Below are positions 24,547 through 34,015 of a DNA stretch of 64,000 bases, one piece after another. Below the pieces are notes generated by a model. That model did no database searches, was not told the DNA's origin, and was given only the letters and a program-made list of their open reading frames with translations. The stretch covers positions 284,476 through 348,475 of the forward strand of contig NZ_KQ948146.1 of the NCBI RefSeq assembly GCF_001513955.1, written 5' to 3'. The stretch is from Streptomyces pseudovenezuelae (GTDB lineage: Bacteria > Actinomycetota > Actinomycetes > Streptomycetales > Streptomycetaceae). The stretch's first letter is position 1; each line of letters starts with the position of its first letter. Position numbers and translations under genes: made by a program.

Positions 24547-26586
24547 ATGGCAACCCATCCCGAAGCCGCCGCTCTCCTCGCCCGGTCCCGTCGGCTCGGC
24601 TCCGACCCCCGCAACACCAACTACGCCGGGGGCAACGCCTCCGCCAAGGGCACCGACACCGACCCCGTCACCGGGGGTGATGTGGAGCTGATGTGGGTCA
24701 AGGGGTCCGGCGGTGACCTCGGGACGCTGACCGAGGCCGGGCTCGCCGTGCTGCGGCTGGACCGGATGCGGGCGCTCGTGGACGTGTACCCGGGGGTGGA
24801 GCGCGAGGACGAGATGGTTGCCGCGTTCGACTACTGCCTGCACGGCAAGGGGGGCGCCGCTCCCTCCATCGACACCGCCATGCACGGGCTCGTCGAGGCC
24901 GCGCACGTCGATCACCTGCACCCCGACTCCGGGATCGCGCTGGCCTGCGCCGCGGACGGGGAGAAGCTGACCGCCGAGTGTTTCGGCGACACCGTGGCCT
25001 GGGTGCCGTGGCGCCGGCCCGGGTTCCAGCTGGGGCTGGACATCGCCGCCATCAAGGCCGCCAACCCGCAGGCCATCGGGGTCGTCCTCGGTGGGCACGG
25101 GATCACCGCCTGGGGTGACACCGCCGAGGAGTGCGAGAAGAACTCGCTGCACATCATCCGGACCGCCGAGCAGTTCCTGGCGGAGCACGGCAGGGCCGAA
25201 CCGTTCGGGCCCGTCATCGAGGGGTACGGCGCGCTCGGCGAGGCCGAGCGTAAGGAGCGGGCGGCCGCGCTCGCGCCGTACGTCCGCGCCATCGCCTCCC
25301 AGGACAAGCCGCAGGTCGGGCACTTCAACGACTCCGCGCCGGTACTGGAGTTCCTGGCCCGCGCCGAGCACCCGCGCCTCGCCGCCCTCGGGACCTCCTG
25401 CCCCGACCACTTCCTGCGGACCAAGGTGCGGCCGCTCGTCCTGGACCTGCCGCCGACGGCTCCTCTGGAGGAGGCGATCGCGCGGCTCGACGCGCTGCAC
25501 GCCGAGTACCGCGAGGAGTACGCCGCCTACTACCAGCGGCACGCCCTGCCCGACTCCCCCGCCATGCGCGGCGCCGACCCGGCCATCGTGCTCATCCCGG
25601 GCGTCGGCATGTTCTCCTTCGGCAAGGACAAGCAGACCGCCCGGGTCGCGGGCGAGTTCTACGTCAACGCCATCAATGTGATGCGGGGCGCCGAGGCCGT
25701 CTCCTCCTACGCGCCCATCGAGGAGTCCGAGAAGTTCCGCATCGAGTACTGGGCCCTGGAGGAGGCCAAGCTCCAGCGGATGCCGAAGCCCAAGCCGCTC
25801 GCGACACGGGTCGCCCTCGTGACGGGCGCCGGCAGCGGCATCGGTAAGGCCATCGCGCAGCGGCTGGTCGCCGAGGGCGCGTGTGTCGTCGTCGCCGACC
25901 TCAACGCCGAGAACGCCGCCGCGGTCGCCGAGGAGCTGGGCGGTCCTGACAAGGCCGTCGCCGTGACGGTCGACGTCACCTCGGAGGAGCAGATCGCCGA
26001 GTCGTTCCGCGCCGCGCTGCTGGCGTTCGGCGGCGTGGACCTCGTCGTCAACAACGCCGGCATCTCGGTCTCCAAGCCGCTCCTGGAGACCTCCGCCAAG
26101 GACTGGGACCTCCAGCACGACATCATGGCGCGCGGTTCCTTCCTGGTGTCGCGGGAGGCGGCGCGGGTGATGATCGCGCAGAAGCTGGGCGGCGACGTCG
26201 TCTACATCGCCTCCAAGAACGCCGTGTTCGCGGGCCCCAACAACATCGCCTACTCCGCCACCAAGGCCGACCAGGCCCACCAGGTGCGGCTGCTGGCCGC
26301 CGAGCTGGGCGAGCACGGCATCCGCGTCAACGGCGTCAACCCCGACGGCGTGGTGCGCGGGTCCGGCATCTTCGCCGGCGGCTGGGGTGCCAAGCGCGCG
26401 GCCGTGTACGGCGTGGAGGAGGAGAAGCTCGGCGAGTTCTACGCCCAGCGGACCATCCTCAAGCGCGAGGTGCTCCCCGAGCACGTGGCCAACGCCGTGT
26501 TCGCGCTGACCGGCGGGGAGCTGACGCACACCACCGGGCTGCACGTCCCGGTCGACGCCGGCGTCGCGGCCGCCTTCCTGCGATGA
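24547..26586 (+). CDS. rhaEW: Bifunctional rhamnulose-1-phosphate aldolase / L-lactaldehyde dehydrogenase
   Basis: A 679-residue fusion. Residues about 1-400 are a class II aldolase of the RhaD type (NTNYAGGNASAKGTD, HVDHLHPDSGIA with metal histidines, VLGGHGITAWG), splitting rhamnulose-1-phosphate into dihydroxyacetone phosphate and L-lactaldehyde. Residues about 418-679 are a short-chain dehydrogenase (NAD motif VTGAGSGIGKAIA, NNAG, catalytic YSATK) that would oxidise lactaldehyde to L-lactate. The fusion keeps the reactive aldehyde close to the second active site. The stop overlaps the kinase start by 4 bp. The LutABC genes that follow would handle the lactate. Confidence 0.95.
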   Translation: MATHPEAAALLARSRRLGSDPRNTNYAGGNASAKGTDTDPVTGGDVELMWVKGSGGDLGTLTEAGLAVLRLDRMRALVDVYPGVEREDEMVAAFDYCLHGKGGAAPSIDTAMHGLVEAAHVDHLHPDSGIALACAADGEKLTAECFGDTVAWVPWRRPGFQLGLDIAAIKAANPQAIGVVLGGHGITAWGDTAEECEKNSLHIIRTAEQFLAEHGRAEPFGPVIEGYGALGEAERKERAAALAPYVRAIASQDKPQVGHFNDSAPVLEFLARAEHPRLAALGTSCPDHFLRTKVRPLVLDLPPTAPLEEAIARLDALHAEYREEYAAYYQRHALPDSPAMRGADPAIVLIPGVGMFSFGKDKQTARVAGEFYVNAINVMRGAEAVSSYAPIEESEKFRIEYWALEEAKLQRMPKPKPLATRVALVTGAGSGIGKAIAQRLVAEGACVVVADLNAENAAAVAEELGGPDKAVAVTVDVTSEEQIAESFRAALLAFGGVDLVVNNAGISVSKPLLETSAKDWDLQHDIMARGSFLVSREAARVMIAQKLGGDVVYIASKNAVFAGPNNIAYSATKADQAHQVRLLAAELGEHGIRVNGVNPDGVVRGSGIFAGGWGAKRAAVYGVEEEKLGEFYAQRTILKREVLPEHVANAVFALTGGELTHTTGLHVPVDAGVAAAFLR

Positions 26587-28034
26587 GCGCGTCCGTGAAG
26601 TCGTACGCCGCGGTCGACCTCGGCGCGTCCAGCGGACGGGTCATGGTCGGCCGCGTCGGCCCCGACAGCCTGGAGCTGTCCGAGGCCCACCGGTTCGTGA
26701 ACCGGCCGGTCCGGGTCCCGGAGGGCCTGCGCTGGGACATCCTCTCGCTGTACGGCGGTGTCCTGGACGGGCTGAAGGCGGCCGGTGCCCACTGCGGTGG
26801 AGGACTCGACTCCGTCGGCATCGACAGCTGGGCCGTGGACTACGGGCTGCTGGACGCCGACGGGGCGCTGCTCGGCAACCCGGTGCACTACCGGGACTCC
26901 CGCACCGAGGGGGTCGCGCAGAAGGTGTGGGCGACCGTGCCCGCGCCCGAGCTCTACGCGGCCACCGGTCTGCAGTACGCGCCCTTCAACACGCTGTACC
27001 AGCTGGTGGCCGATGAACTCCTCGGCGCGCGACGCCTGTTGCTCGTTCCCGATCTGCTGACGTACTGGCTGACCGGCGAGCAGGGCACCGAGCTGACCAA
27101 CGCCTCGACCACCCAGCTGATCGATCCCCGGACACGCGGATGGTCGTACGACATCGCCTCGCGCGTCGGCATCGACCTGGGGTTGTTCGCGCCGCTGCGG
27201 CAGCCCGGGGACCCGGCCGGTCCGCTCCGGCCCGAGGTGCTGGAGGAGACCGGTCTGCGCGGGCCGGTGCCGGTGACGGCCGTCGGGTCGCACGACACGG
27301 CCTCGGCGGTGGCCGCCGTGCCCGCCTCCGGTGAGCGGTTCGCCTACATCTGCACCGGCACCTGGTCCCTTGCGGGCCTTGAGCTGGACGCGCCGGTGCT
27401 GACGGAGGAGAGCCGGGCCGCCAACTTCACCAATGAGCTGGGGCTCGACGGCACGGTCCGGTATCTGCGGAACATCATGGGGTTGTGGCTGCTCCAGGAG
27501 TGCGTACGGGTCTGGGGCGACCCGGATCTGGGCGAGCTGCTGTCGGCGGCGGCAGAGGTGCCGGCGCTGCGGTCGGTGGTGGACGCCGGGGACGCGGCGT
27601 TCCTGGCGCCGGGCCGGATGCCGAAGCGGATCGCCGAGGCCTGCCGTGCCTCGGGGCAGCCGGTGCCCGGCTCCCCCGCCGAGGTCACGCGCTGCATCCT
27701 CGACTCGCTGGCCCTCGCCCACCGCAAGGCGGTGGAGGAGGCGCAGCGGCTGGCCGACCACCCCGTGGACGTCGTGCACGTGGTCGGGGGCGGCACGCGC
27801 AACGCGCTGCTGTGCCAGCTGACCGCGGACGCCTGCGGGCTGCCCGTGGTGGCGGGGCCGACCGAGGCGGCGGCGCTCGGCAACGTCCTGGTCCAGGCGC
27901 GGGCCCACGGGCTCGTGGGCGACCTCGCGAGCGGGCGCGAACTGCTGACCCGTACGCAGCCGCTCACGCGGTACGAGCCGCGGGGCGACACCGCGCGCTG
28001 GCGCGAGGCACAGTCCCGGCTCACCGGGGCCTGA
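26583..28034 (+). CDS. rhaB: Rhamnulokinase (FGGY family)
   Basis: A 483-residue kinase that phosphorylates L-rhamnulose at C1. The FGGY fold is evident: AAVDLGASSGRVMVGRV at the N-terminus (phosphate loop), GIDSWAVDYGLLD, a GSHDTASAVAAVP hinge segment, and the C-terminal adenosine motif VVGGGTRNALLCQLTAD. The length is normal for the family. Its ATG overlaps the aldolase stop codon, indicating translational coupling. In pathway order it acts between the isomerase and aldolase. Confidence 0.96.
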   Translation: MSASVKSYAAVDLGASSGRVMVGRVGPDSLELSEAHRFVNRPVRVPEGLRWDILSLYGGVLDGLKAAGAHCGGGLDSVGIDSWAVDYGLLDADGALLGNPVHYRDSRTEGVAQKVWATVPAPELYAATGLQYAPFNTLYQLVADELLGARRLLLVPDLLTYWLTGEQGTELTNASTTQLIDPRTRGWSYDIASRVGIDLGLFAPLRQPGDPAGPLRPEVLEETGLRGPVPVTAVGSHDTASAVAAVPASGERFAYICTGTWSLAGLELDAPVLTEESRAANFTNELGLDGTVRYLRNIMGLWLLQECVRVWGDPDLGELLSAAAEVPALRSVVDAGDAAFLAPGRMPKRIAEACRASGQPVPGSPAEVTRCILDSLALAHRKAVEEAQRLADHPVDVVHVVGGGTRNALLCQLTADACGLPVVAGPTEAAALGNVLVQARAHGLVGDLASGRELLTRTQPLTRYEPRGDTARWREAQSRLTGA

Positions 28035-28074
28035 CCCGGGTCTCGCCCCGGCCTCGCCCCCGGACTACGCTTCA

Positions 28075-28087
28075 CTCATCCGATGAC
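28075..28087 (+). promoter_or_regulatory. Small inverted repeat in the rhaB-lutA gap
   Basis: TCATC-C-GATGA (28076-28086) lies in the 71-bp gap before lutA, just downstream of a possible -10 TACGCT (28065-28070). FadR-type GntR regulators often use such ATC/GAT half-sites. No GntR gene is present in the window, so this is only a candidate site for separate control of lutABC. Confidence 0.3.
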
Positions 28088-28105
28088 CGACCACAAGGAG
28101 CCGCG

Positions 28106-28861
28106 ATGCGTGTCGCCCTGTTCCTGACCTGTGTCAACGACACGCTCTATCCGGACACCGGGCGCGCTGTGGTGAAACTGCTGACCAGGCTGGGCGTAGA
28201 CGTCGACTTCCCGATGTCGCAGACCTGCTGCGGGCAGGCGCACTACAACACCGGCTACCGGCATGAGGCGGAACCACTGGCCCGGCATTTCTCCGATGTC
28301 TTCCGGGACTACGAGGCAATCGTGACGCCGTCCGGCTCCTGCGGGGCGATGGTGCGGGAGCTGTATCCGCGGATGGGTGAGCGGGCCCGGGCCGAGGGGC
28401 GCGGGGAGAGCCTGGCGGCCACGCTGGCGCCCGTGGTGCCCAAGACGTACGAGCTCACGGAGTTCCTGGTGGACGTGCTGGGGGTGACGGACGTCGGGGC
28501 GTACTACCCGCACACGGTGACCTACCACCCGACCTGTCACGGACTGCGCGGACTGGGGCTCGGCGACCGGCCCCGGCGGCTGCTCCAGGCGGTCAAGGGC
28601 CTGGAGCTGAGGGAGCTTCCGGGCGCCGACGAGTGCTGCGGCTTCGGCGGCACCTTCGCGCTGAAGAACTCCGATGTCTCGGCGGCGATGGGCGCGGACA
28701 AGGTGCGCAACGCGGAGTCGACGGGCGCCGAGGTGCTGTGCGCGGCCGACAACTCCTGCCTCATGCACATCGGGGGCACGATGGGCCGGCTGGAGTCGGG
28801 CATGCGGCCCGTGCACATCGCGGAGATCCTGGCGGGCACGGAAGAGGAGTCGGCCGTATGA
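28106..28861 (+). CDS. lutA: L-lactate utilization protein A (Fe-S, CCG-domain)
   Basis: A 251-residue cytoplasmic protein of the LutA/GlcF-C type. Two CCG motifs are present (TCCGQAHYNTG near 42 and ADECCGFGGTFALKN near 178), which bind an iron-sulfur cluster or heterodisulfide-type centre. LutABC together oxidise L-lactate to pyruvate. The position directly behind the rhamnose genes fits, since the aldolase-dehydrogenase upstream makes L-lactate. The start is the ATG at 28106 after AAGGAG. Its stop overlaps lutB (ATGA). Confidence 0.93.
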   Translation: MRVALFLTCVNDTLYPDTGRAVVKLLTRLGVDVDFPMSQTCCGQAHYNTGYRHEAEPLARHFSDVFRDYEAIVTPSGSCGAMVRELYPRMGERARAEGRGESLAATLAPVVPKTYELTEFLVDVLGVTDVGAYYPHTVTYHPTCHGLRGLGLGDRPRRLLQAVKGLELRELPGADECCGFGGTFALKNSDVSAAMGADKVRNAESTGAEVLCAADNSCLMHIGGTMGRLESGMRPVHIAEILAGTEEESAV

Positions 28862-30336
28862 GCGGGACGTATCTGGGGATGCCGGCCTTCCCCGAGGCGG
28901 CACGCGAGGCCGTCAACAACAAGACGCTGCGCGGCAATCTGCGCCACGCCACGCACACCATCCGCGCCAAGCGGGAGAAGGCCGTCGCCGAGGTCTCCGA
29001 CTGGGCCGAGCTGCGCGAGGCGGGCAAGCGGATCAAGGACCACACGCTGCGTCATCTCGACCGGTATCTCGTGCAGTTGGAAGAGTCGGTCACGGCCGCG
29101 GGCGGCACCGTCCACTGGGCCGCCGACGCCGACGAGGCCAACGAGATCGTGGCGCACCTCGTCAAGATGACCGGCGAGTCGGAGGTCGTCAAGGTCAAGT
29201 CGATGGCCACCCAGGAGATCGGGCTCAACGAGGCGCTGGAGGCCGAGGGCATCCGGGCCTACGAGACCGATCTCGCCGAGCTGATCGTGCAGTTGGGCAA
29301 GGACCGCCCCTCGCACATCCTCGTCCCGGCGATCCACCGCAACCGGGGCGAGATCCGGGACATCTTCGAGCGCGAGATGAGCGAGTGGGGCCGCCCGGCC
29401 CCCGAGGGCCTCACCGACACACCCGCCGAACTGGCGGAGGCGGCACGGCTGCACCTGCGGGAGAAGTTCCTGCGCGCCAAGGTCGGCGTGTCCGGCGCCA
29501 ACTTCATGGTCGCCGACACCGGCACCCTGGTGGTCGTGGAGTCCGAGGGCAACGGACGGATGTGCCTGACCCTGCCCGAGACGCTGATCTCGGTCGTCGG
29601 CATCGAGAAGATCGTGCCGACCTGGCAGGACCTGGAGGTCTTCCTCCAGACACTCCCCCGCTCCTCGACCGCCGAACGCATGAACCCGTACACCTCCACC
29701 TGGACCGGCACCACCGACGAGGACGGCCCGCAGCACTTCCATCTGGTGCTGCTCGACAACGGCCGCTCCGACACCCTCGCCGACGAGGTCGGCCGCCAGG
29801 CCCTGCGGTGCATCCGCTGCTCGGCATGCCTGAACGTCTGCCCGGTCTACGAGCGGGCCGGCGGACATGCCTACGGCTCGGTCTACCCGGGCCCGATCGG
29901 CGCGATCCTCAGCCCCCAACTGCGGGGCACGGCAAGCGAGATCGACGCCTCCCTGCCGTACGCCTCCTCGCTGTGCGGGGCCTGTTACGAGGTCTGCCCG
30001 GTCGCCATCGACATCCCCGAGGTGCTGGTGCATCTGCGCGAGCGGGTCGTGCAGGGCGGGCCGGTGGTCCGTGAGGGCAACAAGGTGGTGCTCAAGCCCG
30101 CCAAGGGACACGCGGCCGAGCGGGCGGCGATGCGGGCGGCCCGCTGGGCGTTCTCCCGCCCCGGAGTCCTGCGGACCGGCCAGCGGGCGGCGTCGCGGAC
30201 CCGCCGTGTCCATCCGCGCACCCTGCCGGGTCCCGGCAAGGCGTGGAGCGGCACCCGGGACCTGCCTGCCGTGCCCGCGGAACCGTTCCGCGACTGGTGG
30301 CAGCGCACAGACGGCGGCAAGGAGGGCACCAAGTGA
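28858..30336 (+). CDS. lutB: L-lactate utilization protein B (Fe-S, LUD domain)
   Basis: A 492-residue iron-sulfur protein. An N-terminal LUD domain (about 60-290, with VVKVKSMATQEIGLNEALE and NFMVADTGTLVVVESEGN) is followed by two 4Fe-4S clusters, CIRCSACLNVCPVY near 316 and CGACYEVCPVAID near 378. The basic C-terminal tail has no known role. It forms the electron-transfer core of the lactate-oxidising complex with LutA and LutC. It overlaps both neighbours by 4 bp, so the three genes are translated as a unit. Confidence 0.94.
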   Translation: MSGTYLGMPAFPEAAREAVNNKTLRGNLRHATHTIRAKREKAVAEVSDWAELREAGKRIKDHTLRHLDRYLVQLEESVTAAGGTVHWAADADEANEIVAHLVKMTGESEVVKVKSMATQEIGLNEALEAEGIRAYETDLAELIVQLGKDRPSHILVPAIHRNRGEIRDIFEREMSEWGRPAPEGLTDTPAELAEAARLHLREKFLRAKVGVSGANFMVADTGTLVVVESEGNGRMCLTLPETLISVVGIEKIVPTWQDLEVFLQTLPRSSTAERMNPYTSTWTGTTDEDGPQHFHLVLLDNGRSDTLADEVGRQALRCIRCSACLNVCPVYERAGGHAYGSVYPGPIGAILSPQLRGTASEIDASLPYASSLCGACYEVCPVAIDIPEVLVHLRERVVQGGPVVREGNKVVLKPAKGHAAERAAMRAARWAFSRPGVLRTGQRAASRTRRVHPRTLPGPGKAWSGTRDLPAVPAEPFRDWWQRTDGGKEGTK

Positions 30337-30989
30337 GCAGCAGGGAGCGGATTCTGGGCCGGGTGCGGCGGGCGCTGGCCGATACCCCTGGGGAGGACGC
30401 CCCGATCGAGCGCGCGTACCTGCGCGAACACGGCGACCGCGGTGTCGAGGAGACGGTCGAGCTGCTGGCCGAGAACCTCGCCGACTACCGGGCGATCGTG
30501 CACCGCTGCACCTCGGCCGACCTGCCGGCGACACTCGCCGGAATGCTGGCGGCCCGGGGGGCGAAGACGGTTCTCGTGCCCCCGGGCCTGGAGCCCGCGT
30601 GGCTCGCGGACGCGGGGACCGAGCAGGTCCCGGACCGGGCCGGGAGCACCCCGCACGAACTGGACCGGATCGACAGCGTGGTCACGGCGTGCGCGGTGGC
30701 CGTCGCCGAGACCGGCACCATCGTGCTGGACGGCGGCCCGGACCAGGGCCGCCGCCGCATCACCCTGGTCCCCGACCACCACATCTGTGTCGTCCGGGTG
30801 CCGGACCAGGTCGTCTCCTCCGTGCCGCAGGCCCTCGAACGCCTCGACCCGGTACGCCCGTTGACATGGATCTCGGGTCCTTCGGCGACCAGTGACATCG
30901 AGCTGGACCGGGTCGAGGGGGTGCACGGTCCGCGCACCCTGGAGGTGGTACTGGTGGACTCTCAGGCCAGCGAGGACGTCAACTCGTAG
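30333..30989 (+). CDS. lutC: L-lactate utilization protein C (LUD domain)
   Basis: A 218-residue LUD-domain protein. It has the expected VVTACAVAVAETGTIVLDGG and PDHHICVVRVPDQVV segments and the C-terminal ISGPSATSDIELDRVEGVHG followed by GPRTLEVVLVD, which is diagnostic for LutC. The start is the GTG at 30333, overlapping the lutB stop (GTGA). The last 28 bp overlap the convergent rhamnosidase gene, so a shared terminator would have to lie inside coding sequence. Confidence 0.93.
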   Translation: MSSRERILGRVRRALADTPGEDAPIERAYLREHGDRGVEETVELLAENLADYRAIVHRCTSADLPATLAGMLAARGAKTVLVPPGLEPAWLADAGTEQVPDRAGSTPHELDRIDSVVTACAVAVAETGTIVLDGGPDQGRRRITLVPDHHICVVRVPDQVVSSVPQALERLDPVRPLTWISGPSATSDIELDRVEGVHGPRTLEVVLVDSQASEDVNS

Positions 30990-33931
30990 CGTCCGGAGGG
31001 GAGTTCGTACGAGGCGACCCCGTCCTCGAAGCTCAGGTACGTCACTCCACTCACACCTGACAGGGGTGTGCCGCCCTCGCGCACGGAGCCGGGGTCGGAT
31101 GTGGGGATGTGCAGGGTCGCGGTGCTGTTGGCGGGGACCGCGATCCGGTGCGTGAACTCGCTCTCCCGCACCGCCCAGGCGCTGACGATCTCCCCGTACG
31201 GCGACCGGTGCGAGCCGGTGACCCGGGTGATCCGGCCCGTCGGGTCGAGGTGGGGCCGCAGGAAGAAGTGCCGGAAGCCCGGGTGGGCCGGGTCCCCCGC
31301 GATGCCGGCCATGCTCTCGTACATCCACTCCATGATCGCGCCGTAGGCGTAGTGGTTGAACGAGTTCATCTCGACCGGCCCGAAGCCGTCCTCCTTGGAG
31401 TACGAGTTCCAGCGCTCCCAGATCGTGGTCGCGCCGTTCTTCACCGAGTACAGCCAGGACGGCATCGCGTCCTGGTGCAACACCTTGTAGGCCAGCTCCA
31501 CCTGTCCCTCCTCGGTGAGGACGGGGGCCAGGACGTTCACCCCGAGGAAGCCGACGGAGAGGGTGTTCTCGGCGTATCCGACGCGGGTGCTGTCGGGGTG
31601 GGCGGCCTTGTAGGCGGCGGAGTTGCCGATGTTCTGCACGAGGAGCTCGACGAGCGCGCGCCGCTGGGCCTCGGTGTCGTACAGGCCGAGTTCGAGGACC
31701 CAGAGCAGGGCGGTCTGGCTGTCGTCCTCGGTCCGGGTGGGACTGCCGCCAGGGGTCCAGGGCGGCGGGGAGCCGAGGCTGGAGCGTACGGTGAGCCGGC
31801 CGTCCTCGGTGCTCACGTACTTGGTGACGAACGCCCGCTTGATGTGGGAGAACAGCTCCTCGTAGGCGTGGGCCTCGGCGGTGCGGCCGGTGGCGCGGGC
31901 CATGTCCGTCATGAGCCGGGCGCTGTGGGCGTAGTAGGCGTCGCTGATGAGCTGGGTGCTGGTGACCTGGAAGGCGAGCCAGTCGCCGAAGATCGCGCCC
32001 TGTCCGGCGTAGGTGTCGCCGGTGCGCGCCCGGATCCAGTCCATGTAGGCCGTCATCGCGTCCCAGCTGCGGTCCACGACGGTGGTGTCCCCGCTCATCT
32101 GCCACACGGTCCAGGGCACGACGACTCCGCAGTCCGCCCAACCGCTCGCGGGGACCGGGTCGTTGTAGCGGGCGCCGGGCGCGATCCAGGTGAACTGGGC
32201 GCCGTCCGCGCCGTAGGTGCGCTGGGAGTCGATCAGGATGTCCTGGAAGTGGCTCAGGAAGGCGACCGCGTCGGTGTTGTAGAGGCCGGTCCGGGAGAAG
32301 AGCTGGGTGTCGCCGGTCCAGCCGCAGCGTTCGTCGCGTTGCGGGCAGTCGGTGGGCACCCACAGGTAGTTGCCGCGCTGGCCCCACCGGACGTTGCTGA
32401 TCAGCTGGTTGACGTCGGCGTCGTCCGTTTCGACGGCGCCGATGTCGTGGAGGGCGGAGGTGGCGACCCTGCCGGTCAGTTCGGTGAGGGTGACGGTGGC
32501 GGTCGTGGTGACGGAGAGGTAGCGGAAACCGTAGAAGGTCAGGGAGTCCTGGTGGGTCTCGCCCTCCGGGTCGCCCTTGAGGATGTAGGTGCTCCTCGCC
32601 CCGGCGGTGCGGAGGTTGGCCCGGTAGACGGAGCCCTCAGGGCCGTCCGCGCCCGCGCTGGTGTCGTTGAGCATCTCCCCCGGCGCGAAGACGACTTCGG
32701 CTCCGGCGGGGCCGCGGAGGGTGTAGCGGGGGACGCCGACCAGGTTCTGGCCGAGGTCGATCACGGCGGTGTCGCCGGGGTGCAGGGTGAGGGGGGCGGT
32801 GGCGGCCTCGGCGGGGTCGGTGACCGTGCGGGCGGGGTCGGCGACGGGATCACTGCCACCGGCGTAGACCGTGATCGACCGCGGCCTGCGGTCCCACTCG
32901 GGCATCAGCCGGGCCGACTCGCCCGGGTAGGCGACCAGTCGGGAGTCGGGGAAGCGGGTGGTGAAGTCGTGCTCCTCGACCCCGGACCAGGCGGAGGCGT
33001 CGAAGCCGTTGTCGGTCCAGCCCGGCAGCTCCCGGCGGGCGTCGTAGGTCTGGCCGTCGTAGATGTCGTCGGCACGGTAGGGGCCGGTGTCCGTGGCCCT
33101 CCAGTGGTCGTCCGGCGTGGTCACGACGGTCTGGGTCGAGCCGTCCTCGTAGCGGATCAGGAGCTTGGCCTTGAGGGCTAGGGGGTTGCCCGTCGCGGAG
33201 TAGTAGACGCTGTTGTCGGAGACGCGTCCGTTGTACCAGCCGTTGCCCAGGACGGCCGCGAGGGTGACCTGCGGCCGGTCCGCCAGCAGGGCCGTCACGT
33301 CGTAGGTGAAGTAGCTGACCGTGGTGTCGTAGTTGGTCCAGCCCGGGGTGAGCAGTTCGTACGTGGTGCCGCCGTCCTGGGGCACGCCGACCCGGCGGCC
33401 GTTGACGTGGACGTCGTACACGCCGAGCGCGGAGACATAAAGCCGGGCCTCGCGCACATGGGAGGCCGTCAGCGCCGCCTGCCTTCTCAGCAGCGGCGAG
33501 CCCGGGCTGTTCGGGGCCTTGCCCGCCATGGTGATCCACCGCGCGCCGTCCCAGCCGCGCACGCCGTCGGTGCTGAGCAGGCCCGTCTCGAACCATGCCG
33601 GCGGGGCGTCGGGGAGCCTGCGGCCGTGCTCGTCCCAGACCTGGACCGTCCAGTGATAGCGGGTCGAGGCGTGCAGTTCGGCGCCCCCGTACAGCACGGC
33701 CACCGAGTCCGCCGAGTCGGTCCTGCCGCTGTCCCAGACGTCCGCGCGGCCCTCGGCCAGACGGTCGGGGCTGGACGCGACCAGGACGCGGTAGGCCGTC
33801 TGACGCCGGCCGCGGACCCGGGACGCGGTGCGCCAGCCGAATCGCGGGCGGGCCGCGTCCACGCCGAGCGGATCGGTGCGGTGCTCCACCGTGAGGCCCT
33901 CGACGGCGGTGCGGTGGACTCCGTCGGTCAT
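30962..33931 (-). CDS. Alpha-L-rhamnosidase, GH78 family, cytoplasmic
   Basis: A 989-residue enzyme that releases L-rhamnose from rhamnosides. Order of modules: an N-terminal fibronectin-like part (from EHRTDPLGVDAARPRFGWRT), beta domains (RLYVSALGVYDVHVNGRRVG, with the family motif), the (alpha/alpha)6 catalytic barrel with DCPQRDERCGWTGDTQLFS carrying acidic catalytic residues, and a C-terminal beta domain. There is no signal peptide, so it acts on imported rhamno-oligosaccharides or glycosides. Its own promoter and a LacI-type operator lie upstream (33958-34015), linking it to the rhamnose regulon. It is convergent with lutC. Confidence 0.95.
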   Translation of the reverse strand: MTDGVHRTAVEGLTVEHRTDPLGVDAARPRFGWRTASRVRGRRQTAYRVLVASSPDRLAEGRADVWDSGRTDSADSVAVLYGGAELHASTRYHWTVQVWDEHGRRLPDAPPAWFETGLLSTDGVRGWDGARWITMAGKAPNSPGSPLLRRQAALTASHVREARLYVSALGVYDVHVNGRRVGVPQDGGTTYELLTPGWTNYDTTVSYFTYDVTALLADRPQVTLAAVLGNGWYNGRVSDNSVYYSATGNPLALKAKLLIRYEDGSTQTVVTTPDDHWRATDTGPYRADDIYDGQTYDARRELPGWTDNGFDASAWSGVEEHDFTTRFPDSRLVAYPGESARLMPEWDRRPRSITVYAGGSDPVADPARTVTDPAEAATAPLTLHPGDTAVIDLGQNLVGVPRYTLRGPAGAEVVFAPGEMLNDTSAGADGPEGSVYRANLRTAGARSTYILKGDPEGETHQDSLTFYGFRYLSVTTTATVTLTELTGRVATSALHDIGAVETDDADVNQLISNVRWGQRGNYLWVPTDCPQRDERCGWTGDTQLFSRTGLYNTDAVAFLSHFQDILIDSQRTYGADGAQFTWIAPGARYNDPVPASGWADCGVVVPWTVWQMSGDTTVVDRSWDAMTAYMDWIRARTGDTYAGQGAIFGDWLAFQVTSTQLISDAYYAHSARLMTDMARATGRTAEAHAYEELFSHIKRAFVTKYVSTEDGRLTVRSSLGSPPPWTPGGSPTRTEDDSQTALLWVLELGLYDTEAQRRALVELLVQNIGNSAAYKAAHPDSTRVGYAENTLSVGFLGVNVLAPVLTEEGQVELAYKVLHQDAMPSWLYSVKNGATTIWERWNSYSKEDGFGPVEMNSFNHYAYGAIMEWMYESMAGIAGDPAHPGFRHFFLRPHLDPTGRITRVTGSHRSPYGEIVSAWAVRESEFTHRIAVPANSTATLHIPTSDPGSVREGGTPLSGVSGVTYLSFEDGVASYELPSGRYELTSSLA

Positions 33932-33957
33932 GCCGTGGTCCCTTCGGCGGCTCGGTG

Positions 33958-33970
33958 TTGTATCGATTCA
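33958..33970. promoter_or_regulatory. LacI-type operator before the rhamnosidase gene
   Basis: The minus strand reads TGAATCGATACAA, a near-palindrome sharing the TGAATCG core with the isomerase operator. It lies 17 bp downstream of the predicted -10, in the same relative place as the two operators at 23 kb. A second palindrome, TTGAACCGTTCAA, is at 34032-34044, just upstream of the -35. Confidence 0.5.
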
Positions 33971-33986
33971 GTCAGGTCGGCGGTTG

Positions 33987-34015
33987 AAGCTACTGGCGAA
34001 AAGGGCGGGTGTCCA
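33987..34015 (-). promoter_or_regulatory. Promoter of the rhamnosidase gene
   Basis: On the minus strand TGGACA (34010-34015) and TAGCTT (33987-33992) are separated by 17 bp. The start point would be near 33980, giving a leader of about 50 nt that contains the operator. Confidence 0.5.

Noticed and set aside
26439..27908. 489-codon minus-strand frame opposite rhamnulokinase
   Set aside because: Antisense shadow; the FGGY kinase motifs are all on the plus strand.
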